Below, piece after piece: positions 20,377-29,139 of a DNA stretch of 64,000 nt (the stretch's first letter is position 1; every line of letters starts with the position of its first letter). The translations under genes and the position numbers were made by a program. Under the pieces are notes generated by a model, which did not search any database, was not told the DNA's origin, and saw only the letters and a list, made by a program, of their open reading frames with translations. Source of the DNA: an uncultured Tolumonas sp. (lineage in GTDB: Bacteria > Pseudomonadota > Gammaproteobacteria > Enterobacterales > Aeromonadaceae); assembly GCF_963556105.2 (NCBI RefSeq), contig NZ_OY829944.1, positions 2,205,501 to 2,269,500 of the forward strand. The letters run 5' to 3'.

Positions 20377-21087
20377 TTAGTCTTGCCCGACAGTTTTTCG
20401 ACTACAAATACGACTCAGGGTTGTCATAAATACGATTGATAAAACAACACAGGAATATAACCACAGAGATGAACTAAAGGTAAACCCCTTTAATACACAA
20501 AGTAATGGCATAAATAGCAATAAATAACCAATAGTAGCCACATACTCAGCAATACTATTAACTATTGATTTAGTAATATAGGCAACAGAAATTAACCCAG
20601 CGGTAATGAGTGCGAATTCAGCCCAAAAATAAGGCCATTTCGGCAGTATTCCCAACATTGCGTCTTTATTAAAACTATCTTTATTTAGATATAAAGATAG
20701 TAAAACTACACTTAATGAAACAAAACAAATCAACCAACTATGAGCCGAATTAGGTGTTTTTTCTTCAATGAACTCATCTTCAGATTCAACCTCTTCTATA
20801 TCATGATCTTCTTCATGATCGCTTTCTTCATCATCATCGGCTACTACGATTGGAACGCCACAAATCAGATCGAGCTGCTCAAGAAAAGATCTTGAGTAGT
20901 TTAAATCATCAAAACTACCGGAGATCATACTTTTTAACGCTGAATTTAAATAGACACGCTCTTCATCATCAACAGTCCATAAAACATTCAGCACAACTGA
21001 CATATCTAAATCGTCATAATCAGTATCAGTCACCTGATTAATGACTCTAATTAACTCTTGTTTTCGATGTAACCAAATGTCAGCCAT
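20377..21087 (-). CDS. Hypothetical membrane protein with acidic linker
   Basis: A 236-residue protein not recognised as a known family. Residues 1-85 are soluble and rich in acidic residues. Residues about 84-110 form a strongly acidic stretch (DDDEESDHEEDHD and on to EDEFIEE). Four hydrophobic segments follow at about 117-135, 150-170, 180-200 and 205-222. The C-terminus is basic. It stands alone between two converging or separate units. A cytoplasmic acidic domain attached to a small membrane domain is all that can be said. Confidence 0.6.
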   Translation of the reverse strand: MADIWLHRKQELIRVINQVTDTDYDDLDMSVVLNVLWTVDDEERVYLNSALKSMISGSFDDLNYSRSFLEQLDLICGVPIVVADDDEESDHEEDHDIEEVESEDEFIEEKTPNSAHSWLICFVSLSVVLLSLYLNKDSFNKDAMLGILPKWPYFWAEFALITAGLISVAYITKSIVNSIAEYVATIGYLLLFMPLLCVLKGFTFSSSLWLYSCVVLSIVFMTTLSRICSRKTVGQD

Positions 21088-21199
21088 GACAATCCATTCG
21101 TTTTGCGCCTAATCTGGTGATTTTAAACCTATTTATGTCTTTTGTTACAAAAAACTGATTCATTAGACATGCAACGGCTACAAATGAAGACAAAATCAC

Positions 21200-22027
21200 T
21201 CATTGGTTAAATATAAATTTCTCGATTAACTCAGCAATGACACCCTCATTGTTATCCGCTTTGGTCGTGTAATCACACACGGCTTTTATATCTTGAGTTG
21301 CGTTCTGCGCTGCGACGGATAAACCAGCCACTTTAAGCATTGCTAAGTCATTATAGTTATCACCAACGGCAATGGTGTCTTTGATATCCAAACCCAATAT
21401 ATTTACTAAATCACAAAGCCCCTGCCCTTTATCAACACCTAACGCATTAAATTCCATATATCTATTTGAAGAGTAAGTGACACTGCAATGACCATCAGTA
21501 ATTGATTTCATATTATGTTTAAGCTCTTTCAGATATGGGATATCAAGGTTCTGATATAATATCTTGGCTATTGGTTCATCGGCCAAAAAGTCGACGTTAT
21601 TTTCGCTCATAATGTTGCAGGGCACTTTGAGGCTATTGATCCTTATAGCTTCTGATTCTGAGAGATTAAAAACAAAAATCTGATCTTTGGTATAAACACG
21701 AATGCAGACATCTTTATCAAGGCCGTATTCAAAAATCTCCTTCATTTTCAGAAAGTCTAAGCCTTTAAATTGAATTAGATTATTGCCTCTGTTTTCAGTT
21801 AAAGCACCACCATTGAAAGAGAGCACATACTCATTAGCTTCATCATATAAACCGAGTGTTTTTAAGTTGTGCTGAATAGACAGATAGCCTCGACCTGTCG
21901 CGGGAACAAATTTGACGCCAAATTCTTTTTTAGCTCTTATGATCGCATCAACGTTTCTTTGACAAATTTCATGTTGATCATTTAAGAGTGTTTCATCCAT
22001 GTCACAAGCTATTAATACATAAGACAT
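21200..22027 (-). CDS. Cof-type HAD-superfamily phosphatase
   Basis: A 275-residue cytoplasmic phosphatase of HAD subclass IIB. Motif I is ACDMDETLLN near residues 7-16 (Asp9 nucleophile), motif II is VPATGRG, motif III includes the Lys in the LGVDKGQGL region, and motif IV is AVGDNYNDLAML. Such enzymes dephosphorylate small phosphorylated metabolites such as sugar phosphates or FMN. The start is 60 bases downstream of a PAP2 phosphatase gene on the same strand, so the two may be co-transcribed. Confidence 0.88.
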   Translation of the reverse strand: MSYVLIACDMDETLLNDQHEICQRNVDAIIRAKKEFGVKFVPATGRGYLSIQHNLKTLGLYDEANEYVLSFNGGALTENRGNNLIQFKGLDFLKMKEIFEYGLDKDVCIRVYTKDQIFVFNLSESEAIRINSLKVPCNIMSENNVDFLADEPIAKILYQNLDIPYLKELKHNMKSITDGHCSVTYSSNRYMEFNALGVDKGQGLCDLVNILGLDIKDTIAVGDNYNDLAMLKVAGLSVAAQNATQDIKAVCDYTTKADNNEGVIAELIEKFIFNQ

Positions 22028-22087
22028 TTTTCATTCCCAATATCAGTGCTTGATTTAGCCTAAACAAATAGAGGGAATGGCGCAATT

Positions 22088-22684
22088 TTATTTCAACCAA
22101 CCGCGTTGAATAGCGGGAGAAAACACCCATTCATACAGCGATGAGACAATTTTAAACACAGGTTCAATGAGCATTTTTTGCTGATACTGAATTAACCATG
22201 CACATGACGCTGTCACTAACATTGCGCCTATCATGTCGAGCGGGAAATGCACGCCTAGGTATATTCTTGCCCAGGCAACTGGCAAAGAAAGACATAACAA
22301 CATGCAGCCCAGTTTGCGTAATGCCGGATGCCACAGCAATGAAAAAGCCACAGCACAAATCAACGTCATGTGGTCACTAGGAAATGATGAGTCAGCAACA
22401 TGCGAGATCAATGTATGTCCCAGCCCCATCATAAATGGACGTGGATGTTGCCAGAAAAAACCAATGATTTGGTTGACTGATAATGCAATAACAGCAGTTA
22501 AAGCCGCTGCTAAAAATCCTTGTCGAATAGCGTTATCACCTCTTAACCAGCCGATAATGAGCAACGATGGAACTAGCCAGATTGGCAAGTCGGCCATCAA
22601 TTTAGCCAACATTACAATCAGCGCATTAGGCTGAATATCAGCATTTATGAGTAAAAATAAAGTTTGGTTAAAAAGTTCCACCAT
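22088..22684 (-). CDS. PAP2-family phosphatase, probable undecaprenyl-diphosphatase
   Basis: A 198-residue membrane phosphatase with about five or six hydrophobic segments. The three acid-phosphatase motifs are visible: HPRPF (motif 1), SSFPSDHMT (motif 2) and ARIYLGVHFPLD (motif 3). Size and motifs fit the BcrC/YbjG group, which recycles undecaprenyl diphosphate on the periplasmic side for cell-wall synthesis. Lipid A or phosphatidylglycerol phosphate activity is a possible alternative. Confidence 0.8.
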   Translation of the reverse strand: MVELFNQTLFLLINADIQPNALIVMLAKLMADLPIWLVPSLLIIGWLRGDNAIRQGFLAAALTAVIALSVNQIIGFFWQHPRPFMMGLGHTLISHVADSSFPSDHMTLICAVAFSLLWHPALRKLGCMLLCLSLPVAWARIYLGVHFPLDMIGAMLVTASCAWLIQYQQKMLIEPVFKIVSSLYEWVFSPAIQRGWLK

Positions 22685-22831
22685 CTATTCCATTCGATAA
22701 TCAAAGCACGACAACAGACTACCGAATAAAACTTAGCTAAAGCTTAAATCACCACAGTTTTACGTTTTAATGCAATAAATAGAATCATATGAATCACAAA
22801 CACCACCCGTGGTTTGAGATCTATATACCTT

Positions 22832-23665
22832 TTATTTCAGTGCAGAAAAAGTAACTTGCACATCTTTCGGTTCCGCATGATACGGCGCAGATGTCACCAA
22901 TAAGCCCGCACCTGCAGAAACATAATCTGCAGCATTATTCGCATTCACGCCTCCGGCAACCGCAAGAATCACTGGTAAGTTATTTTCTTGACAATAAGTA
23001 TGGCAAGCACGCACATCAGCTAAAGAAAATTTATCCATTTGCAACACTTCTGCACCCGCTAAGGCCCAATTTTTCGCATCATTCAAGTCGTGCACTTCGA
23101 CAACCCGCCGATGCTCTGGTGCTTTGATTTTTAATTGCTGCAAAATAACTTCTGGGGATTCCGTTAAAAATTGCCGATGTTCCGCAAATAGTAAAATCGT
23201 TTCTGATAACCCCAACCGATGCATGACTCCCCCGCCAGCTTTAACCGCTTTTACTGACAAAGCCTTAGTACCCGGACTCTGTTTTCGCGTGCACGCCACA
23301 GGTACATGACCCGCAGCATCGACTAATGTACGAGTTGCGCTCGCGATACCACTCGCCCACTCAACTAAGATCTGCGTGACTTTCCAAGCTGCAAATATCG
23401 CATCAGAACTTCCGTTCGCTTTTAATAATAAGGCGCCTTTAATTACACGATCGCCCGAAGAAACTGATAATTCACATTCTGCTCCACATAAATGAAATAG
23501 CCGGGCAGCCTCTTCGATACAGCAGACCGTCATATCTTGCCGAGCAGTAAAAATAATTTGGACTGGTTTATTTGGTGCCAGCAATAACTCTGTAGTGAGA
23601 TCGCCAAACGGGACATCATCGTGTAACAACTTCAACAATTGTTCATCAGTAAGTACACAACGCAT
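22832..23665 (-). CDS. modD: ModD, molybdenum utilisation protein (quinolinate phosphoribosyltransferase fold)
   Basis: A 277-residue protein related to nicotinate-nucleotide pyrophosphorylase. The N-terminus carries DDVPFGDLTTELL, the core has ACTRKQSPGTKALSVKAVKAGGG, and HRLGLSETILLFAEH and the glycine-rich VAGGVNANNAADYVSAG complete the barrel. The ACTRKxxPG motif with missing NadC residues is typical of ModD. Its exact reaction is not established; it is found with molybdate transport genes, and other mod genes occur here at 48.9-52.7 kb. Confidence 0.85.
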   Translation of the reverse strand: MRCVLTDEQLLKLLHDDVPFGDLTTELLLAPNKPVQIIFTARQDMTVCCIEEAARLFHLCGAECELSVSSGDRVIKGALLLKANGSSDAIFAAWKVTQILVEWASGIASATRTLVDAAGHVPVACTRKQSPGTKALSVKAVKAGGGVMHRLGLSETILLFAEHRQFLTESPEVILQQLKIKAPEHRRVVEVHDLNDAKNWALAGAEVLQMDKFSLADVRACHTYCQENNLPVILAVAGGVNANNAADYVSAGAGLLVTSAPYHAEPKDVQVTFSALK

Positions 23666-24000
23666 ATAAATTCCTTTTCATATCACTGCTATTCATGAAA
23701 AATAAACTATATAAATCATTATGTTATAGTATAAAATTATGATTTATATCCGGTAAATAACAACAAGATAGATGCCAACTCGTAGCGCTGGCTAATGAGC
23801 GACTATTCCATGTAATAGTAAATATTCCACATTCATCACAGAACCAAATTTCTTCATACACTTAGAGAAAAAACGAATATTTCGGGCAATTTTTTCATAC
23901 TCATCTGTCTCTATTAATTATACTTTAGTTAAATGTTACTTCTATATTTCCATGCAATTCATGTGGTTATTTAATAATAATTAACTTCCGGAGATTTCAG
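23666..24000. other. Divergent intergenic region, modD and RsbQ-like hydrolase
   Basis: About 335 AT-rich bases between divergent genes. CCGGAG lies eight bases before the ATG at 24001. No clear ModE box, terminator or open frame was found here. Confidence 0.4.
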
Positions 24001-24822
24001 ATGAGGAACTTGATTCATTCCTTTGATGTAACTCAGTGGGGGCACAGTGATAAAACCATCGTCTTAGGACACGGCTTTGGTACAGATCAAACCTGCTGGA
24101 AACCTCAAATAAAGATGTTGTTGGATGAGGGATACCAGGTTATTATGCTTGATTTTGCTGGTGCTACCGCTAAAACAACTGAAGTGTTTGATCCATTACG
24201 CCATCAATCGCTATATGGTTTTGCTGAAGACCTAATCATGCTGATAGAATCACTCAATGTACATTCAGCGGTTTACATTGGTCATTCTATGGGCGGCATG
24301 GCTGGCGTATTAGCTCAAAATGGCAGCAAAGATATTTTTGATGCCCTCATTTTATTGGGTTCATCTGCTTGTTATGTAGACCATATTTCTGCTGATTATA
24401 TTGGTGGATTCAGCGACACAGACATTAATGGTCTGCTACACGCTATGCAGGAAAACTATGCGGTGTGGGCTAATGGCTTTGCTCCTTTAGTCGTCGGCCA
24501 ATCTAACCCTTATCTCAGTTATTCAGATTTTACTCAAAACCTACTGAAACTCCGGCCTGATGTCGCTCATTCAGTACTGAAAGCTGCATTTTTATCTGAC
24601 CATCGAGCCGATATAGATCAATTAGATACTACGTTATATGTTTTACAAACTAGCATTGATCATGCAGTCCCAATGGCGGCAGCTCAGTGGTTGGCAAATC
24701 ATGGGAAAGCACAAGAGTTGCTTGAAATTTCGACCCACGGCCATTTACCACACATCACGGCACCTCAGTTGGTCAACGATGCAATCCTTAAATGCTTGAG
24801 AACTTATGAAGAAACCTGTTGA
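24001..24822 (+). CDS. RsbQ/KAI2-like alpha/beta hydrolase
   Basis: A 273-residue hydrolase closely resembling Bacillus RsbQ along its length. The catalytic triad is Ser96 (GHSMGG), Asp220 (SIDHAVP) and His248 (HGHLPH), nearly the RsbQ numbering. GHGFGTDQTCW and SSACYVDHISADYIGGF match the RsbQ oxyanion and lid regions. RsbQ acts with the PAS domain of the phosphatase RsbP in energy-stress signalling, presumably by making or delivering a small hydrophobic ligand. Here the next gene, overlapping by 17 bases, encodes a GAF/PAS protein leading to GGDEF and EAL domains, so the hydrolase probably feeds a c-di-GMP sensor. Confidence 0.88.
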   Translation: MRNLIHSFDVTQWGHSDKTIVLGHGFGTDQTCWKPQIKMLLDEGYQVIMLDFAGATAKTTEVFDPLRHQSLYGFAEDLIMLIESLNVHSAVYIGHSMGGMAGVLAQNGSKDIFDALILLGSSACYVDHISADYIGGFSDTDINGLLHAMQENYAVWANGFAPLVVGQSNPYLSYSDFTQNLLKLRPDVAHSVLKAAFLSDHRADIDQLDTTLYVLQTSIDHAVPMAAAQWLANHGKAQELLEISTHGHLPHITAPQLVNDAILKCLRTYEETC

Positions 24823-25594
24823 TTTAGCGGCATGCATAGAAGCACTGGGTGCGCTCATTCATGCAGATGCGGTTTGTTTGTGGAAAACAGTAAACGAACA
24901 AATTGTTGCGCCGTTGGCTTGCTATCCGCAGGGATGGTTAGACATCCCTTTTGTTATGTCACCTATGCGCGATAACGTGGCATTTTATGTTGAAACTGCA
25001 GATATTCTGTCTCAGTTGCCTTTATCTATGCGGGCAAAATTAACGAATAATCCGCCTAAAGCATTAATGAAAATCCAAAACGCGTTAGGAAATGACACAT
25101 GTGTAGGTGTTATCGCTATTTGGAATGACCCACAACAAATAACCCAGCAGATAGATATCGTCAGCCAATTGATTGAACTCACGTTGGAGCGGTCATTTAA
25201 ATCTGATCACCAGATATCTCACAGCCATGAAGCCAATCAACAAATGCGGGCTTTAGCTGATGTGCTACCACACGGCGTTATTATTGTGCCGATGGATAGC
25301 AGGATGGGATATGTAAATCATGTAGCTGCACTTCTGCTCGGGTTTAATAAAAATGAAGTGTCATCGCAAGAATTGTCGGCCGCAATGCAATCTTTTCTCG
25401 CTAACACCACGAATGCAGAACAGTTAAAAAACTATATAGAAGCTATAATATCTGACCGCTGGAGAGCTGCAGAAAATCATAGCCAGATATGGCGCTTTAA
25501 AACGCAACCCAAAGCACTAAGAGTCACAATATCACCTATTAAAACAACACGTATCCATGGTTGGGTATGGCTGATGGAAGATGTCAGCAAATAA
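24806..25594 (+). CDS. GAF/PAS sensor segment, N-terminal part of an interrupted GGDEF-EAL protein
   Basis: A 262-residue product. Residues about 1-140 look like a GAF-type domain (CIEALGALIHADAVCLWKT, then GVIAIWNDPQQ), and about 150-262 like a PAS domain ending GWVWLMEDVSK, a typical PAS C-terminus. It ends at a TAA (25592-25594), and the same frame continues without break for 687 codons (IEYQDQLITQEQKFRSFYQNM), the usual PAS-to-PAS linker. So this is the front of one 950-residue sensor cut by a single stop codon. It overlaps the RsbQ-like gene by 17 bases. Confidence 0.8.
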   Translation: MKKPVDLAACIEALGALIHADAVCLWKTVNEQIVAPLACYPQGWLDIPFVMSPMRDNVAFYVETADILSQLPLSMRAKLTNNPPKALMKIQNALGNDTCVGVIAIWNDPQQITQQIDIVSQLIELTLERSFKSDHQISHSHEANQQMRALADVLPHGVIIVPMDSRMGYVNHVAALLLGFNKNEVSSQELSAAMQSFLANTTNAEQLKNYIEAIISDRWRAAENHSQIWRFKTQPKALRVTISPIKTTRIHGWVWLMEDVSK

Positions 25595-27658
25595 ATAGAA
25601 TATCAGGATCAACTGATCACCCAGGAACAAAAATTCCGAAGTTTTTACCAGAACATGCAAGAAGCCGTTGTTGGCTATGACATGCAGGGTAAGGTTGTCG
25701 AATCCAATTTTCTTCTCAAACAACTATTGCATATCTCCGACGATGAGCATGCCGATAATGGATTAACTATTCATAATCAAATGTTTGGCTGGAATGAAGC
25801 GTTATGGAAAACGGTATTTGCTGATTGCTTAACAACCAGTGTAGCCGGCCCTTATGAAAAACAAATGTATTCAAATGCGGGTCTATTGATTGAAGTCGAA
25901 GCTCTCGCCTTTTTACGAAAAGATGAAGCAGGTAATGTCCTAGGCATTTGGGAAGTTATTCGTGATATTACACAAAGAAAACAAGCGAATGCTCAACTCA
26001 TTCTTTCAGCAGAGGCGTTTGCAAGATACAGTGATAGCGTCATATTAACCGATGAAAATGAGATTATTCTTACCGCTAACGATGCTTTTACTGCATCAAT
26101 AGGGTTTACACGTGATGAACTACGTGGCAGTCGACCCAATTTGTTTAAATCTGGTCGCCATGATGAGATATTTTTTCAAAACATGCGTGATGAAATTAAA
26201 TCTCATGGTTGGTGGCAAGGTGGAATTTGGAACCGCACAAAAAATGGTGATCTTATTTTTAAATGGTTAACTATTAATGCAATAAAAGATACAAACAACT
26301 CGTTAACTCATTATATTGGTGTCTATCGCGATCCATCAGCCGTTAAAGATGCCCAAGAGCGAGTTTCTTATCTGGCCACCCATGATGAATTAACAAAATT
26401 ACCCAATAAGATGTTGTTTCAAGATAGATTGGATTTTTCTATTAAAAAAACACGGAAAGACAACACGCTTATTGCCGTCATTATGCTTGGCTTGGATGGT
26501 TTTCAAAATATAAATAATGTTATGGGCTATCAAACTGGGGATGTTATTTTACAAGAAGTTGCCTCACGCCTATTAAATGAAGTAAAAGATGAAGACACTG
26601 TATCTCGCTTTGGTGGTGACCTTTTTGCAGTCTTGATCGACGTATCTCAATTTGATGAGGTAATCTTGTATTGTGATCAACTATTGTCAACTATAAATAA
26701 ACCGCACTATATAGATGGTATACCTACCGTTGTTTCAGCGTCATTTGGTGTTAGTGTATTCCCAACTGATGGTGATAATGCTGAAACGTTGTTGCTGAAA
26801 GCTGACACTGCTTTACATGAAGCAAAAAAACTAGATAAAAATTCATATCGTTTTTTCACTTCTGATTTGATGGATAAATATAATCGGCAATTTAAAATCG
26901 AGAATGGTCTTCGTTTGGCGTTGAAGAACAATGAGTTTTTCTTACAGTATCAACCGCAGATATTGTCAAATGAAAAACACCTTCATGGATGTGAAGCATT
27001 AATCAGATGGAACCAATCAGGAAATATTATATCCCCTGCTGCATTTATTCCTATAGCTGAGGAATCAGGTTTAATTATTCCGATCACTGAATGGGTATTA
27101 CGGGAAGTATGTAGGCAATTGACCATATGGGATGCACTCGGCTTAAATATTCCAATTGTCAGTGTGAATATTTCTGCTCGGCATTTTCAGCGTGAAAATA
27201 TGATTAATAATATTAAAACCATACTAGCAGAGGAATCTACTAGCCCAAATCGTATCTGCCTTGAAATTACAGAAGGCACATTAATAGATGCCTCTCAATG
27301 TGAAGAAAAACTTAAAGAACTGAAAGGTATGGGTTTTAGTATTAGTGTTGATGATTTTGGTACTGGTTTTTCATCACTTTCTTATCTTAAACGGTTTCAT
27401 CTTGATGAACTTAAAATTGATAAAAGTTTTGTCGATGGAATAGAAAAAGATGAAAGCGATCGCGCGATTGTATCCGCTACGTTGTCGATGGCGCATAGTT
27501 TAGATATGCATGTAGTAGCCGAAGGTGTTGAAACATTAATGCAACTTAGTTATCTCAAAGATAAGGGATGCGAAACAATACAAGGTTATTATTTCAGCAA
27601 GCCTCTCTCAGCTGCCGATTTTGAGAACTTCGTAAATAATTGGAATAAATCCACTTAA
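25595..27658 (+). CDS. PAS-PAS-GGDEF-EAL c-di-GMP signalling protein, C-terminal part of the interrupted gene
   Basis: The frame is open from 25595, directly after the in-frame TAA; the first ATG is at 25655 and has no ribosome binding site, so independent translation is doubtful. From that ATG: PAS about 1-105, PAS about 110-235, GGDEF about 240-400, EAL about 410-660. The GGDEF signature is GGDLF, lacking the catalytic Glu, and no RxxD inhibitory site is visible, so cyclase activity is unlikely. The EAL domain keeps EALIRW, NISARHF, EITEG, DDFGTG and VAEGVE, so c-di-GMP hydrolysis is likely. It is the output of a module begun by the RsbQ-like hydrolase. Confidence 0.85.
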   Translation: MEYQDQLITQEQKFRSFYQNMQEAVVGYDMQGKVVESNFLLKQLLHISDDEHADNGLTIHNQMFGWNEALWKTVFADCLTTSVAGPYEKQMYSNAGLLIEVEALAFLRKDEAGNVLGIWEVIRDITQRKQANAQLILSAEAFARYSDSVILTDENEIILTANDAFTASIGFTRDELRGSRPNLFKSGRHDEIFFQNMRDEIKSHGWWQGGIWNRTKNGDLIFKWLTINAIKDTNNSLTHYIGVYRDPSAVKDAQERVSYLATHDELTKLPNKMLFQDRLDFSIKKTRKDNTLIAVIMLGLDGFQNINNVMGYQTGDVILQEVASRLLNEVKDEDTVSRFGGDLFAVLIDVSQFDEVILYCDQLLSTINKPHYIDGIPTVVSASFGVSVFPTDGDNAETLLLKADTALHEAKKLDKNSYRFFTSDLMDKYNRQFKIENGLRLALKNNEFFLQYQPQILSNEKHLHGCEALIRWNQSGNIISPAAFIPIAEESGLIIPITEWVLREVCRQLTIWDALGLNIPIVSVNISARHFQRENMINNIKTILAEESTSPNRICLEITEGTLIDASQCEEKLKELKGMGFSISVDDFGTGFSSLSYLKRFHLDELKIDKSFVDGIEKDESDRAIVSATLSMAHSLDMHVVAEGVETLMQLSYLKDKGCETIQGYYFSKPLSAADFENFVNNWNKST

Positions 27659-27906
27659 TAAACACTGACACACCACATGATTTATATAATCAAATCAGAA
27701 GGTTACTGCTTAGTTTTTGGTGGTTTATTGCCACAATTTTGCAAAAGCAACGCTCTAATCCAACATACGTAAAAGTAGAATTTTCTTTAGATTGTTCCGA
27801 TTTTTGAAATTGTTAATTACTTTTATTGTGCTTTATCGCAGGAGAAGAAATCAATAGAGTGCAAACACACCAACGGAAGATGGTTACATGATTACAACAA
27901 TCATGC

Positions 27907-27922
27907 AGTGATGGATATCACA
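27907..27922. promoter_or_regulatory. CRP-like site upstream of the CusF-like gene
   Basis: AGTGA-N6-TCACA, one mismatch from the CRP core TGTGA-N6-TCACA, lies about 39 bases before the ATG at 27961. That is close to the start, so it could repress, or activate from a promoter further upstream. The rest of the 302-base gap 27659-27960 shows no other feature. Confidence 0.35.
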
Positions 27923-27960
27923 ATAAATAATCGAACATTGATTCACTGGAGATTGAAAAA

Positions 27961-28272
27961 ATGAAAGCATCTTTAACTCGCATCGCTGCTGTAGCCGCAT
28001 TTTCTTTAATTGCTGTTTCTGCCGCTCACGCTGATATCAACACTTACCGGACTCACGGCACAGTACAACAAGTTGATGCCAGCAACCACAAAATCACTTT
28101 ATCACAAGACGCAGTAACTGAATTAGGCTGGCCAGCTCGCACCATCACCTACAACGTGGATGGCAGCAATATTTTAACCGGTATCAAAGCCGGCCAGAAA
28201 GTAGACGCTACATTCACTGCTGAATCAGCTTATCAACCATCTGTGCACTTTGTTACCCCTACTGCTTATTGA
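27961..28272 (+). CDS. Small periplasmic CusF-fold protein lacking copper ligands
   Basis: A 103-residue protein with a signal peptide (cleavage after residue 24, SAAHA). The mature part follows the CusF pattern: HGTVQQVDASNHKITLS, LGWPARTITYNV and IKAGQKVDATFTAES. In CusF the Cu(I)/Ag(I) ligands are a His and two Met around the Trp; here the Trp of GWPA is kept, but the His position is Gln or Ser and the Met pair is Arg and Ile. A periplasmic OB-fold protein is supported; copper binding in the usual way is not. It is followed by a terminator, so it is monocistronic. Confidence 0.7.
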   Translation: MKASLTRIAAVAAFSLIAVSAAHADINTYRTHGTVQQVDASNHKITLSQDAVTELGWPARTITYNVDGSNILTGIKAGQKVDATFTAESAYQPSVHFVTPTAY

Positions 28273-28284
28273 TTTTGTTATCTC

Positions 28285-28311
28285 GGTCGGCTAAATGCCG
28301 ACCCGTTTTTT
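28285..28311 (+). terminator. Rho-independent terminator of the CusF-like gene
   Basis: GC-rich 7-base stem GGTCGGC/GCCGACC with a TAAAT loop, followed after two bases by six T, 13 bases past the stop codon. Confidence 0.9.
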
Positions 28312-28377
28312 CTTTGCCTTATTTATACATGTGATTAATGAGTCATATGCGCTTTCTGTCTTACTTGGAGATTTATC

Positions 28378-28599
28378 ATGCGTAATTTATTTATCAAATC
28401 AATTTTAGTAACTTTAGCATTTACTGCTGCATTCTCGATTTCAGCACAAGAACAAACTAATTCAGGCAATCATAATGGTGGATTAATGAAGCAGATGATG
28501 AATGAACAGTATCAAATTAAAAGCATTAACGACCCAGTCGCACAACAGCGATTAAATCAAATCGACCTAGGTGATACTAATCATGAGGGCAATCATTAA
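28378..28599 (+). CDS. Small secreted protein of unknown function
   Basis: A 73-residue protein with a signal peptide (cleavage near SISA, residue 23) and a short mature part rich in Asn, Gln, His and Met (NSGNHNGGLMKQMMNEQYQ). TTGGAG lies eight bases before the ATG. It follows the CusF-like gene after a terminator. The His/Met content hints at metal contact, but this is a guess. Confidence 0.6.
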   Translation: MRNLFIKSILVTLAFTAAFSISAQEQTNSGNHNGGLMKQMMNEQYQIKSINDPVAQQRLNQIDLGDTNHEGNH

Positions 28600-29139
28600 T
28601 AACCTTAATGATATTAAATAAGTATTTAAAAACTTCTTAATTTACATATTTCGAATACAACAGCATCTTCTCTTCATTTCGATTCAAGAAATAGCCAGAA
28701 GGGGGATGCTGTCATTTTCTATTTTAATTTTTCTTCGTAAACTTATTATCTCATTTTCTGGGATGCCAAAATCCAGCATTGCTCATATATGCACAATACC
28801 TCGAACTCATTGATAAAAATAAAATCATACACATCATTACCGTGAGGAGACATCGACAAACTCACATGAGCTCGATCAGCGTTCTTGATAAAAATCTCCT
28901 GCCCTCACAGCAATCTCTTTCCTACAGGCCCATATAGCTCACAAAATTCACTACACGAATATCGTAGGTAGACTATAGTGTGGCAAAGGGTAAACCGTTT
29001 TTATCACGTTGACGAATAAGTACTTTTACTAAAAATGAGCTGTTGTCTCATCTTGCTGAAAAGCAACAGATATCATATTAGTAAAAATGTATTTATAATC
29101 TCACTTATCATTGGAATGCTTACTTAACAGGGTTGTTTA
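28600..29139. other. 540-base intergenic region upstream of mqo
   Basis: Downstream of the small secreted protein an 8-base stem ACAGCATC/GATGCTGT (28660-28667 with 28705-28712) precedes a T-rich stretch and may be its terminator. The remaining 400 bases before mqo hold no coding frame of note and no recognised regulatory motif. Confidence 0.4.
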
